Part shown: piece after piece, positions 1 through 8,568 of the stretch | Layout of the letters: each line of letters opens with the position of its first letter | How positions within the stretch are numbered: position 1 is the stretch's first letter | Assembly (NCBI GenBank): GCA_016721945.1 | Contig: JADKHC010000020.1 | Location: 1-64,000 of the forward strand | From: Verrucomicrobiota bacterium | GTDB lineage: Bacteria > Verrucomicrobiota > Verrucomicrobiia > Opitutales > Opitutaceae | DNA: 64,000 bases | Reading direction: 5' to 3' | The notes under the pieces: generated by a model | What the model was told of the DNA's origin: nothing | The model's input: the letters and a program-made list of their open reading frames with translations, nothing else | The model's database searches: none | Made by a program: the position numbers and the translations under genes

Positions 1-875
1 AGATTTTCGGCTTCGATGACCTTCACGCCCGAGCTGTCAGCCTCGGTGAGACGCAAATTGACGTTTCCTGTACGCTCACGACGAGCGGCCCGTTGGGCAC
101 GCATTTCGAGCAGCGCGTGGACACGGCCCTGCGCACGCGAGCGCTGCGCCTTCACTCCTTTGCGAATCCAAACTTCCTCCTGCGCGAGCCGTTTGTCGAA
201 GGCGGCTTGTTGCTTCTCCTCGGCCGCGACGACTTCTTCTTTGCGGACAATGTAGGTGTCGTAATCACAGGCCCAGCTGGCGAGACGGCCGCGGTCGAGC
301 TCGACGATGCGCGTAGCGAGCTTGCGCAAGAACGTACGATCATGCGTCACGAAAAACAGCGTGATTTTCTCGGAGACCAAAAACTCTTCGAGCCAGAGAA
401 TGGATTCTAGATCTAGATGATTGGTCGGTTCATCGAGCAGCAACAGATCAGGTTGTCCGGCCAGCGCCCGGGCGAGCAACGTGCGACGCTTCAAGCCGCC
501 GGAAAGCGAAGAGAATTTGGCGTTGGGGCGTAGTTGTAGACGCTCGATCAAATTCTCAACGCGCACTTCGCGCTCCCAATCTTCCTCGTGGTCGCGCGGC
601 GGACGCAGGCCAGACCAGACGAGGTCATGCACCGTACCTTCCAGTTCCGGCACTTCCTGCTCCAAGCGTGTAAACAGCGCGCCGGGTTGGCGAAAAACCG
701 CGCCGGTATCGGGTTTCATTTCGCCCGCGATGACGCGCATGAGCGTGGATTTGCCCGCGCCATTGCGGCCGAGCAAGCAGACGCGTTCGCCCGGATCGAC
801 TTGGAAATTTACGTTTCCAAGGACGGCGGGACCACCAAAGCTGAGATGAACATCGAGCAGACTGAATAAAGCCAT
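1..875 (-). CDS. ABC-F family ATPase (Uup/EttA-like), partial
   Basis: The minus strand reads an open frame from ATG at 875 down to the window edge, so the C-terminal part is missing. The visible 291 residues hold one complete ABC cassette: Walker A GRNGAGKST, an LSGG signature followed by LKRRTLLARAL, Walker B LLLLDEPTNHLD, and switch histidine FVTHD. The cassette is followed by the charged linker typical of ABC-F proteins (a long Arg/Gln/Glu-rich helix, about residues 215-275). There are no membrane segments, so this is a soluble ATPase. ABC-F proteins act on ribosomes or, in the case of Uup, on branched DNA intermediates. The DEPTNHLD box and linker are seen directly; the choice of subfamily is inference because the second cassette lies outside the window. 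Confidence 0.93.
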   Translation of the reverse strand, partial: MALFSLLDVHLSFGGPAVLGNVNFQVDPGERVCLLGRNGAGKSTLMRVIAGEMKPDTGAVFRQPGALFTRLEQEVPELEGTVHDLVWSGLRPPRDHEEDWEREVRVENLIERLQLRPNAKFSSLSGGLKRRTLLARALAGQPDLLLLDEPTNHLDLESILWLEEFLVSEKITLFFVTHDRTFLRKLATRIVELDRGRLASWACDYDTYIVRKEEVVAAEEKQQAAFDKRLAQEEVWIRKGVKAQRSRAQGRVHALLEMRAQRAARRERTGNVNLRLTEADSSGVKVIEAEN

Positions 876-963
876 GAGCGATGCAACGTGGTGGGCGGCC
901 GGTTCGCGCGCAATCCCTCAGCGCAAATAATATCCGGCGCTCCGCAGACCCTTGCTCCGCAAA

Positions 964-2541
964 CTATTCGGGATTCGCCGGTCCGCCGCGCTTGAAGCCA
1001 GGTAAATGGCGCCGCAACACCGCGCGCAACTGATCTGGTCCAAAAGGTTTCTGCAAAAACTCCGCCACGCCAGGCTGTGTTTCGGCAAGCATCACATCCT
1101 CTCCATGCCCGGTGATAATAACCACCGGCACCTCAGGTCGGAGTACGTACAAGGCCGCCGCCACCTCGCTGCCACTCACCCGCGGCATCGTGAGATCGAG
1201 CAGGACAAAACAAAACTGTTTCGGATTCGCTTTAAAAATCCGCAACGCCTCATCGCCGTCGCGCGCAGTCACCGCAGCCACACCGGCCTTCTCCACCACC
1301 CACTTGGCGAGTGCGCGCACGGACTCATCGTCATCGACGATCAACACCGTGCCCCCTGAGCTCGGGGCGGCGACGGCCATCGGCGCGATCGTGGCCGGCG
1401 TGACAGACGGCGCCCACACCACCGGCAGAAAAAAGCGAAACACCGAACCACTGCCGGAAATACTCTCGACGCTCAACCCTCCACGATGCTTGCGCACGAT
1501 TCGCCCCGCAGCAGCCAACCCCAAACCACGGCCCGAAGCCTTCGTCGTGTAGTTCGGTTCGAAAATACGCGGGAGATTATCCTTCTCCACTCCACCGCCC
1601 GAATCCGCGACCTCCACCACCACGTAATCGCCCGGCAGGGAGTCCTCGGCAAATTGCAACATCGCCAAAGCCGTTGCGTCCAGTTGTCGCGAGAAAGTCA
1701 CTACACGAATCATCCCTCCGGAACCGCCAATCGACTCGGCTGCGTTGACCACAAGATTGACCACCACCTGGCGTAAAGGCGCCTCGTTGCCCCGCACCGA
1801 CGGCAGGTTGCCCGCAAACCCGGTCTGCAAAGCGATGCCCGGCTTGAAACTGCTCCGCGCCAGCTTGATCGCATCCTCCACCAATCCATCCAGCGACAAC
1901 AGCGTCATCGCACTCGCCCCCCGTCCAATCTGGGCCTGCAAGCGATGGCAAAGTTCCGCTCCGCGCGTGGCCGCCCGCTCGATATGCTCGAGCCGCTGCA
2001 TGACAGCCGAACCAGCCGGTATCTCCTGCTGCGCGATCGTCACCGCACCAAAAATGCCTGTCAGTAGATTATTGAAATCATGGGCGATGCCGCCCGCCAT
2101 CACGCCGATGCCCTCGAGCCGCTGCGCCTCCTGCATCTTCGCTTCGATCTGACGCATACGCAGCTCCATCCTGTTCACACGAAAAGCCGCATCAATCACC
2201 ACCGCCAATTCACGAGCAGCCACCGGCTCCAGCACATAACTCGTGGGAACCGTGCCGTTGTTCTCGAACTTATTCCGCGCCGACTCATCCACCAGAAAGA
2301 CCACCGGCACCGCCAGCGTTTGCCGGATTTCCGCCGCGCCCTCGAGCAAGGCCGAGGCCCGCGATTCGTCGATGGCCAACAACACCGCATCGGCCTTCAA
2401 ATCGCCTTTCTTGGCGAGCACCGCCGCGATGTCCGAGAAGATCACGCCCTGAATCCCTGCGCTCTGCCGCAACAACGACTGCACAGATTCCGCTGCGCGC
2501 GCATCGTCATCAACGATCAGGACATTCTTTGGGCCGGGCAT
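964..2541 (-). CDS. Hybrid histidine kinase with N-terminal pseudo-receiver and C-terminal receiver
   Basis: A soluble 525-residue two-component protein. Residues about 5-120 resemble a receiver (VLIVDDD acidic pocket). However, the expected phospho-acceptor position in DAVLLAID is Ala56 and the conserved Lys of the usual KP motif is Glu (LEP), so this domain is probably not phosphorylated. Residues about 145-375 form a kinase core: H-box GGIAHDFNNLL with His154, N-box VVNAAES, DSGGGV, and GRGLGLA. Residues about 397-515 form an intact receiver (IVDDD, Asp449 in LLDLTMP, QKPF). I chose the ATG at 2541 because the longer reading starts at a TTG and adds 21 poorly conserved-looking residues. 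The target is unknown. Confidence 0.92.
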   Translation of the reverse strand: MPGPKNVLIVDDDARAAESVQSLLRQSAGIQGVIFSDIAAVLAKKGDLKADAVLLAIDESRASALLEGAAEIRQTLAVPVVFLVDESARNKFENNGTVPTSYVLEPVAARELAVVIDAAFRVNRMELRMRQIEAKMQEAQRLEGIGVMAGGIAHDFNNLLTGIFGAVTIAQQEIPAGSAVMQRLEHIERAATRGAELCHRLQAQIGRGASAMTLLSLDGLVEDAIKLARSSFKPGIALQTGFAGNLPSVRGNEAPLRQVVVNLVVNAAESIGGSGGMIRVVTFSRQLDATALAMLQFAEDSLPGDYVVVEVADSGGGVEKDNLPRIFEPNYTTKASGRGLGLAAAGRIVRKHRGGLSVESISGSGSVFRFFLPVVWAPSVTPATIAPMAVAAPSSGGTVLIVDDDESVRALAKWVVEKAGVAAVTARDGDEALRIFKANPKQFCFVLLDLTMPRVSGSEVAAALYVLRPEVPVVIITGHGEDVMLAETQPGVAEFLQKPFGPDQLRAVLRRHLPGFKRGGPANPE

Positions 2542-2644
2542 TTTTTTGTTAGCACGCAGATCAACGGATCTGCGGGAGGAACCCCAACTCAATCCAAGCG
2601 CCAACTCAGGTCAATCGCGGACTCAACAAGGCAAGGCTCAAAGA

Positions 2645-2674
2645 CAGCCCGCGTCCCCCAACGGGCTGGTTCGA
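2645..2674. repeat. Partial copy of the AACGGGCTGGTTCG palindromic repeat
   Basis: The bases around AGCCCG...CCAACGGGCTGGTTCG match the left half of the longer copies at 33211-33290 and 36200-36285. The arms AGCCCG and CGGGCT can pair. The second hairpin of the family is missing here. This is part of the 2542-3061 gene-free stretch, which also holds a TTAGCG element end and an IS relic. Confidence 0.6.
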
Positions 2675-2705
2675 GAACGGTTAAAAAGGGATGGGCCATA
2701 AACCT

Positions 2706-2758
2706 TAATTCCGCATTTGAAACCTCTAATTTTCGCTAGCGGGCGCTTAATCAGAGAC
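2706..2758 (+). repeat. Truncated left end of the TTAGCG element
   Basis: This stretch runs from TAATTCCG to CAGAGAC and matches the first third of the complete elements at 7617-7789 and 40240-40412, with several substitutions. Similarity stops abruptly after CAGAGAC, where an IS3-like end begins. The right end is not present within the next few hundred bases. Confidence 0.7.
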
Positions 2759-2905
2759 TAAGCCTGCCCCGATTTGACGGACAGAGGGAGAACCCAAAGA
2801 AAGGACTCCTCCATGACAGAGCAAAAGAATAAGACAGGGGCAACGCCCCGTAAATACGACGAAGTATTCAAACAGGCGCGGCCTGTGCCGCTTGTACAAG
2901 ACTGA
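2759..2905 (+). pseudogene. Relic of an IS3-family insertion sequence (start of orfA)
   Basis: An ATG at 2813 with AAGGA upstream opens a 30-codon frame ending at TGA 2903-2905. Its product begins MTEQKNKTGATPRKYDEVFK, which closely resembles the N-terminus of IS3-group OrfA proteins (charged start, then RKYDEEFK before the first helix). After that the reading breaks down (QARPVPLVQD then stop), consistent with an indel and truncation. About 50 bases upstream is CTGCCCCGATTTGACGGACA, similar to terminal repeats of IS3-group elements. No orfB or right end is visible. Assignment is by motif resemblance only. Confidence 0.5.
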
Positions 2906-3061
2906 AAGAACGAACTAAAAACCACCGACCACAAACCACAAAACCTGACCCTCTTCGATTGCGCTCTCTTCGATTGAGCCGGATTTATCGCGGAAACGCA
3001 GAAGCACGGAATCTGCAACTACTGAAGAAGTATATCGAGTCGGATGATGGCTACAAAAAGC

Positions 3062-4261
3062 TCAGGCACTGAGCAAGGGATGCGCTTGGCGGCTTGAAGA
3101 AGCTGCGCGCCCTTGCGGTTTGGCGTTATCGACTATTTTCTTATAGAGTGCTTCACCAACCTTAGTCGCAAATTCAACGGGGACCGCATTACCTATCTGT
3201 CTTAATGCTTCACCCCAAGCGCCAGAAATAGTGAAGCTCTTGGGGAATGTCTGGATAATCTTCGCCTCGTATACAGTGAAATATCTCACTTCACCATTGG
3301 GGAAACGAATCATATTTTCGCCACCAGGAACCCCGTGTCCGCCAGCCTTGATGGTCTTTGCCGTCCAGTTAAGATCACTGCCCGTGTGGCCGGGATAGGC
3401 TCGCGCACCATCTCGGAAAATGTGATCGGGTATACCATGCTTACTACATGAGTCAGGAACGCCTTTTAACGCATCTCTGACTGTTTGCCACGGCTTTAGC
3501 TTCGGCTCAAAAAAACTGAATGCATCCTGTAAGTTTGCGACTCTAGCGGCCGTTCCGTTAACACAAACTTCACGTTTTGATTTCGGGACCTCATGGCGGT
3601 CCCAATAAGAACCGGTTACAAATTTATCCCATAACAATTGCTCCTCGCTATGCGTACGAGCAGGAAATTGCCATACCGTCTTAATATCCCAACGAATACC
3701 CACGATTACAACACGCTCTCGACATTGCGGCACCCCAAAATCAGCCGCATTCACTAAATTATACTGAACTCGATATTTAATACCTGCGTAACTATCAAAA
3801 TTAATTTTTTTTAGTTCTTTATAATGATCCCACCAGGTTTCTTTCAATACCCCCTGTGCATCGGGATAAGTTAAACGCAGAATGATATAATTAAAGTAAT
3901 CGGAAAACGATTCGCGAAGTAGTCCTTTAACATTCTCGAAGACAAAAGCCCTAGGCGTAAGTAGTTCAATTGCCCGAATTGCGTGGGGGAACATATCGCG
4001 ACTGTCATTAAAAGCCCCATGCTTGCCTCCCAACGAAAACGGCTGGCATGGCGGGCCACCAGCAACAACATCAATCCCAGACAACTGATGGAAATCGAAA
4101 TTCCTGATATCTCCCTCAAATACTTTTGCAGGGGCAAAATTTAAGCGCAGCGACGCACATGCGTGTGGATTAAATTCAACAAAAGCACTGTGCTCAAAAC
4201 CAGCGAGCTCAAGGCCTTTGGCGAGGCCACCCGCACCTGAAAATAATTCCAACGATTTCAC
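3062..4261 (-). CDS. DNA (cytosine-5) methyltransferase of a type II restriction-modification system
   Basis: The 399-residue product has the ordered motifs of C5-cytosine methyltransferases: motif I LELFSGAGGLAKGLELAGF (SAM binding), motif IV GGPPCQPFS with the catalytic Cys, motif VI FVFENVKGL, motif VIII PQCRERVVIVGIR, motif IX around YFTVYEAKIIQTFP, and motif X QIGNAVP. The region between motifs VIII and IX (about residues 190-310) would be the target-recognition domain. Its ATG overlaps the stop of the upstream nuclease gene by 4 bases, so the two are cotranslated. It protects host DNA against the partner nuclease. Base composition is visibly AT-richer than the flanking kinase gene and pyrG, consistent with acquisition by transfer. 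Specificity cannot be read from the sequence, but the partner suggests an Eco29kI-type site. Confidence 0.95.
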   Translation of the reverse strand: MKSLELFSGAGGLAKGLELAGFEHSAFVEFNPHACASLRLNFAPAKVFEGDIRNFDFHQLSGIDVVAGGPPCQPFSLGGKHGAFNDSRDMFPHAIRAIELLTPRAFVFENVKGLLRESFSDYFNYIILRLTYPDAQGVLKETWWDHYKELKKINFDSYAGIKYRVQYNLVNAADFGVPQCRERVVIVGIRWDIKTVWQFPARTHSEEQLLWDKFVTGSYWDRHEVPKSKREVCVNGTAARVANLQDAFSFFEPKLKPWQTVRDALKGVPDSCSKHGIPDHIFRDGARAYPGHTGSDLNWTAKTIKAGGHGVPGGENMIRFPNGEVRYFTVYEAKIIQTFPKSFTISGAWGEALRQIGNAVPVEFATKVGEALYKKIVDNAKPQGRAASSSRQAHPLLSA

Positions 4262-4911
4262 TGTTTAGTAGGAAGACTGCCCACATGGGCGGCGATATCT
4301 TTAAGAATATCGCTTTGGCTCCTCGGTTGCCCTTTGCATTTTACCGCCCAAGCCCTACCAGGATGAATAACATCCCAATCTGACCGAGCTTGCCTAAATC
4401 GGCCCCTTCCAGGGGTGTGATTTCCAAAGCCATCAAGAGACGAATTCCACAAAGGACGGTTCAGCTTGATGAGTGCGGCTTCGATTGTGCCGATCATGTC
4501 AGAACCCGTATCTTCACAAATTACAAACCGACACCTAAAGTCTTCGAGCGACAACCCTGATGCGGATACAGTCTTAATATTTCGGCTGTGTTCCCGTAAG
4601 CGACCGAAAAGCTCGTTTGATTGTGCCGATGAATTGTCCGACGACCGCGATTGACGCCACCCCTTCGGCACAGCTTTGCCAACGTAAATGGCAGCCGAAT
4701 ACTCCAGTCGATTTATCTCAGCATACTTGGTATAAAGTGGATTCTTTCCGGTGTAGTAGAGCGCATATACTCCAGTCCCTAGGAATTTTTCAGGAGGGGG
4801 TAGCGTGTGTACAGGGGTTCCGTTAAAAAAACGGACTGCGTCCTTCACGAGTTCAACAAGGGTATCGTTTCGATAAACGTGTTTACTCCGATCAAAGGGC
4901 TCTTGTTTCAT
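4258..4911 (-). CDS. Eco29kI-like GIY-YIG type II restriction endonuclease
   Basis: A 217-residue protein with a GIY-YIG nuclease core. GVYALYYTG (about residues 47-55) and IYVGKAVPKGWR (about 75-86) give the two tyrosine motifs. LFGRLREHSRNI supplies the Arg and His, TIEAALI the catalytic Glu, and NRPLWNSSLDGFGNH the Asn region. This order and the spacing match the Eco29kI group, whose type member cuts CCGCGG. The restriction gene precedes and overlaps the methyltransferase by 4 bases, the same order as in Eco29kI. The CCGCGG specificity is inference from family resemblance. Low GC and placement between an IS relic and pyrG point to horizontal gain. Confidence 0.88.
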   Translation of the reverse strand: MKQEPFDRSKHVYRNDTLVELVKDAVRFFNGTPVHTLPPPEKFLGTGVYALYYTGKNPLYTKYAEINRLEYSAAIYVGKAVPKGWRQSRSSDNSSAQSNELFGRLREHSRNIKTVSASGLSLEDFRCRFVICEDTGSDMIGTIEAALIKLNRPLWNSSLDGFGNHTPGRGRFRQARSDWDVIHPGRAWAVKCKGQPRSQSDILKDIAAHVGSLPTKQ

Positions 4912-4979
4912 TGGTATCTGTTATTATGGCACCTGAAAGGAGGCGGCTTGGAGTCAATTAATTTACCAACGCGCTCAAC

Positions 4980-6629
4980 CTACTTCTTCTTCGCATTCTT
5001 GGCGACCTTCACAGGTTTCTTCGGCTTCGGTGCTGCGCCTTTTTGATTCTTGATCGACGCGCCGATGAAGGCGGCGAATAGCGGGTGCGGCTGGTTCGGC
5101 TTCGATTGGAATTCCGGGTGGAATTGCACCGCGACGAACCACGGATGGCCCTTCAATTCGACGATCTCGACGAGGTTGCGGCGGGGGTTGATGCCGCTGA
5201 CCAGCATGCCGGCGCGTTGGAGTTGGCCGACGTAGGCGTTGTTCACTTCGAAGCGGTGGCGATGGCGTTCGCGGATGCTTTCCTTGCCGTAGGCTTTCGC
5301 CGCGTGGGTGCCGGGCGTGAGCGCGCATTCGTAGCTGCCGAGGCGCATGGTCGCGCCTTTGTCGATAACGGCTTTCTGCTCTTCCATCATATTGATGATG
5401 GGGTGCGCTGTCTTCGCATCAAACTCGGTGCTGTTGGCGCCTTCGAGTCCAAGGACGTTGCGGGCAAATTCGATCACGGCAATCTGGAGGCCGAGGCAAA
5501 GTCCGTAATAAGGAATTTTGTTTTCGCGGGCGTATTTCGCGGCGGCGATTTTGCCTTCGGTGCCGCGGTCGCCGAAGCCACCGGGGACGAGAATGCCGTC
5601 GAGGTTCTTCAGGATCGCGAGGCCGTTTTTCTTTTCCAGATCTTCGGCATCGATGCGGACGATCTCCACCTTGGCGTTGTTCGCGATGCCGGCGTGTGTG
5701 ACGGATTCGTAGACGGATTTGTAGGCGTCTTGTAGTTCGATATATTTGCCGACGACACCGATGCGGACTTTGTGCGCGGGGTTTTTGATGCGAACGACGA
5801 TTTCTTCCCAAATGTTTTTCGCGGGCGTCGGGGCTTTGAGCGAGAAGAGGTCGACCACGAGATCGTCGAGGCCTTCTTTTTGGAGTGCAACGGGTAGTTC
5901 GTAAATCGAGTCGACGTCGCGGCACTCGATCACGGCTTTCATCGGCACGTTGCAGAACATCGAGAGTTTGTCGCGCAGGCTGTTGTCCAATTCGTGATCG
6001 CAACGGCACACGAGGATGTGCGGCTGGATACCGATCTCGCGGAGTTTCGCGACGGATTGCTGCGTGGGCTTGGTCTTGAGTTCGCCGGCCGCCTTCAGGA
6101 ACGGTACGAGCGTGACGTGGATGAAAATCACATCGCGTTGGCCGACCTCGAGCGCGAACTGACGCATGGCTTCGAGGAAGGGCAGGCCTTCGATGTCGCC
6201 CGTGGTGCCACCGATTTCGGTGATGAGCACGTCGACGTCTTTCGCGGCTTGGTAAATGCGCTCTTTGATCTCGTTCGTGACGTGCGGGATCACTTGCACA
6301 GTGTTGCCGAGGAAGGCACCGCGACGTTCTTTCTGGATGACGCTTTCGTAGACCTGGCCAGAGGTTAGGTTATTGAGGCGGGAAAGTTTTCCGCTCGTGA
6401 AACGTTCGTAGTGGCCGAGGTCGAGATCGGTCTCGGCGCCGTCTTCGAGCACGTACACTTCGCCGTGCTGGAACGGGCTCATCGTGCCGGGGTCGACATT
6501 GAGATACGGATCGAATTTCTGGATACGCACCATGAGGCCGCGCATTTCGAGCAGGGCGCCGAGCGCGGCGGCCGTGAGGCCTTTGCCAAGAGAGGAAACG
6601 ACACCACCTGTCACGAAGATGTACTTCAT
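4980..6629 (-). CDS. pyrG: CTP synthase
   Basis: The 549-residue length is normal for the family. The enzyme makes CTP from UTP, ATP and glutamine in the cytoplasm. The N-terminal synthetase half starts MKYIFVTGGVVSSLGKG (P-loop) and includes EIGGTTGDIEG. The C-terminal class I glutamine amidotransferase half has PGGFGDRG, the nucleophile motif GLCLGLQ and the HPEFQSKP catalytic His/Glu. A Lys-rich tail (KPKKPVKVAKNAKKK) ends the protein. The start at 6629 gives the canonical N-terminus. The small membrane protein gene upstream at 6708-6935 may share its transcript. Confidence 0.98.
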   Translation of the reverse strand: MKYIFVTGGVVSSLGKGLTAAALGALLEMRGLMVRIQKFDPYLNVDPGTMSPFQHGEVYVLEDGAETDLDLGHYERFTSGKLSRLNNLTSGQVYESVIQKERRGAFLGNTVQVIPHVTNEIKERIYQAAKDVDVLITEIGGTTGDIEGLPFLEAMRQFALEVGQRDVIFIHVTLVPFLKAAGELKTKPTQQSVAKLREIGIQPHILVCRCDHELDNSLRDKLSMFCNVPMKAVIECRDVDSIYELPVALQKEGLDDLVVDLFSLKAPTPAKNIWEEIVVRIKNPAHKVRIGVVGKYIELQDAYKSVYESVTHAGIANNAKVEIVRIDAEDLEKKNGLAILKNLDGILVPGGFGDRGTEGKIAAAKYARENKIPYYGLCLGLQIAVIEFARNVLGLEGANSTEFDAKTAHPIINMMEEQKAVIDKGATMRLGSYECALTPGTHAAKAYGKESIRERHRHRFEVNNAYVGQLQRAGMLVSGINPRRNLVEIVELKGHPWFVAVQFHPEFQSKPNQPHPLFAAFIGASIKNQKGAAPKPKKPVKVAKNAKKK

Positions 6630-6707
6630 CGTTGAGGGCTATGGAGTGTGCAAAACAGTGACAAGAAAAAGGTGTCGGCAATCGCACGATATTGCCCGCG
6701 CCCTTCC

Positions 6708-6935
6708 TCAACCGAGGCACAAGAGCACCGCGCCACCCACGATTGTGAGGACTATGAGCATCAATAAGAGCAGCAGCGACCACTTGAGCAGCTTCACTAC
6801 TATCCAAAGGATGAAGGTTAACGTGATCACTGTGCTCGCGATCACCAGCCAGCGGGGGTACAGCGCGGCCTGGCGCAAACATTGGTCGATCAAATCCACC
6901 CGACGACTGACGCCGGAAAGCCTGACCGCGTCCAC
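6708..6935 (-). CDS. Small membrane protein of unknown function
   Basis: A 75-residue frame starting with GTG at 6935. Residues about 28-45 and 50-74 are two hydrophobic segments with a short basic link (KLLKWS), so it should lie in the inner membrane. It sits 78 bases upstream of pyrG and 37 bases downstream of the next gene, all on the minus strand. I do not recognise the family. The non-ATG start and small size make it less certain than its neighbours. Confidence 0.5.
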   Translation of the reverse strand: MDAVRLSGVSRRVDLIDQCLRQAALYPRWLVIASTVITLTFILWIVVKLLKWSLLLLLMLIVLTIVGGAVLLCLG

Positions 6936-6972
6936 CGAATTCTACCGCAGCTCGCGACGCGGCTCGGGGAAC

Positions 6973-7488
6973 TCACTTCGTTTCCTGCGGGGTGCGAAAA
7001 ACAACTCCGGCCGTTTCAAATTTTGCCAGAAGACTTCCTACGCCAAGTTCGTCGCTGCTCAACATGCCTGCACCTACCAGCACTTCCTCGTACCGGCCCT
7101 TATCGTCAAAACCTCGGCTCACGATTTCCACCCGCTTCTTTCGCGAGGCGCGATGCTCCCGATTTTTAAGCGCGCTGTGCAGGATGACGGCAATCAATTC
7201 AAGCACATAGGGATCCACCCGCCGCTCCTTGCCCGCTGAGTTTACGTAGCAGATGATTTCCGGTCCCGTGCTGTGATCCATCACCCAGGCTTTCAAGTAA
7301 GGATGTGACCGCATCCATGCATCGATTTCCGCAAATACCTGCGCCTCTGATTCCCGGTCGAACGTCCACTCAGTCGATCGAATCTTCAACGACCAAGGCA
7401 CGCCCAGTATCGGCACGACCGTCGCCCGAAAATCCTCCAGACGAAACCGCAAACGCTGTTCCCAGCTGGAATCTTTAGTTGTTTTCAT
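6973..7488 (-). CDS. Hypothetical protein
   Basis: From ATG at 7488 the product is 171 residues beginning MKTTKDSSWEQRLRFRLEDF. It is soluble, mixed charged and hydrophobic, with no signal peptide, membrane segment or motif I recognise. An alternative ATG at 7512 adds 8 residues, and the frame is open further upstream to a TTG at 7596. No strong ribosome-binding site separates these choices. It ends just upstream of the small membrane protein and pyrG and points the same way. Confidence 0.65.
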   Translation of the reverse strand: MKTTKDSSWEQRLRFRLEDFRATVVPILGVPWSLKIRSTEWTFDRESEAQVFAEIDAWMRSHPYLKAWVMDHSTGPEIICYVNSAGKERRVDPYVLELIAVILHSALKNREHRASRKKRVEIVSRGFDDKGRYEEVLVGAGMLSSDELGVGSLLAKFETAGVVFRTPQETK

Positions 7489-7616
7489 CGCGATAACTTC
7501 GCCCGCTTTCATCTCACAGAATCGTCGCCCTGAAAAGCGCGTTTTACAGAGCTCGCCCTCCAAAGCAGAAAACCAGCGCGTGGCATCTGATACCAATGAC
7601 CCTATGCTTTTATCCT

Positions 7617-7789
7617 TAATTCCGTAGTTGAAACCGCTAATTATCGCTAATTGGCGCTAAATCAGAGACATCGATAAAAACACCTTTTCACCTGTCAGGT
7701 GAACTCCGTTGCTACGTAGACCGGTGGCTAACCTCCGAAATTAGCGGCGATTAGCGATAATTAGCGGTTAAACAACTGCTGTTTTTAGG
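7617..7789 (+). repeat. TTAGCG element, complete copy A (173 bp, MITE-like)
   Basis: The sequence runs from TAATTCCG to GCTGTTTTTAGG and is matched over its full length, in inverse orientation, by 40240-40412, also 173 bp. Each end carries three TTAGCG motifs at exactly 10-base spacing. The right end reads TTAGCGGCGA, TTAGCGATAA, TTAGCGGTTA, and the left end has the inverted equivalent. The centre has the near-perfect palindrome TTCACCTGTCAGGTGAA. No reading frame is evident. It fills most of the gene-free stretch 7489-8063; the remainder shows nothing I can name. Confidence 0.85.
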
Positions 7790-8063
7790 TTTATACTGAA
7801 GTTGATCGCGGCTGGTCTGAATTTTCGGGATTTTACAGAAGAAAACGGAGGTAACGAAGAGATCCAGGAAGAACCAGCAGGCCTTCGTTCTCTTTGTTAT
7901 CTTCTGTTCAAAGTCTGAAAGCTTGAGGCTGTTGGTGTGACTCAAAACTTCCCATGCCCGATCACACGGCGCGGCTGCTGCGATGCGCTCCGACCTCTAG
8001 GCATGCACCACAAAAATTCCCCGCTTGCCCCGCAGCCTGCCTCACGCGCAGCATCGCGACCTC

Positions 8064-8447
8064 ATGCAAGCCAAACCTCAAGTCCTCGTCTGGATCACCT
8101 GCGACGGCGTTCACATCGATCCATCTTCGGGGAAGCACACCATCCTCGGCGTTTTCTCCAACATCCGCGCGCGCCAGTTTCCCGTCGTGCATCCATTCAT
8201 GGTCTGGTTCATGACCCTCAGCGACGTCACTCAGGGTGAACACCGCATCAAAATCTCCCTTGGCCTCGACCCTTCCAACGCCACGCCCATCATCGACCGC
8301 AAGTTCGAGTCCCAGAGCCCGCTCCAGCGCATCAATCTCATCAACGAGATCCGCAACCTCAACTTCGCCGCGCCCGGAGATTACTCGCTCATTATCGAAG
8401 TCGATGACGAACCACTCCTCGCTACCAATATCACGGTGAGCAACTAA
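8064..8447 (+). CDS. DUF6941-like protein
   Basis: From ATG at 8064 the product has 127 residues starting MQAKPQVLVWITCDGVHIDP, followed by SSGKHTILGVFSNIRARQFP. This resembles the DUF6941 family, small soluble proteins with a CDxVxxDxxxGKxxxLGxFxxIxA opening. A beta-rich remainder ends GDYSLIIEVDDEPLLATNITVSN. No biochemical role is known to me for the family. The frame is open upstream to 8025, but those residues look non-native. It is followed after 121 bases by the sugar-kinase gene on the same strand. Confidence 0.75.
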   Translation: MQAKPQVLVWITCDGVHIDPSSGKHTILGVFSNIRARQFPVVHPFMVWFMTLSDVTQGEHRIKISLGLDPSNATPIIDRKFESQSPLQRINLINEIRNLNFAAPGDYSLIIEVDDEPLLATNITVSN

Positions 8448-8568
8448 TCATTGCTTATCGGGTATCGCTAATTTCCCATTTGTTATTTTCCGATCTTCAC
8501 CGCTGCCAAGCCTGCCCTGCCGGCCCTCCGTCAATAAGCAATAACCAGTAGCCAATAACTAATAAGCA

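Noticed and set aside
2758..3018. 86-codon minus-strand frame over the IS relic
   Set aside because: Composition is unlike protein, and the opposite strand gives a recognisable OrfA N-terminus.
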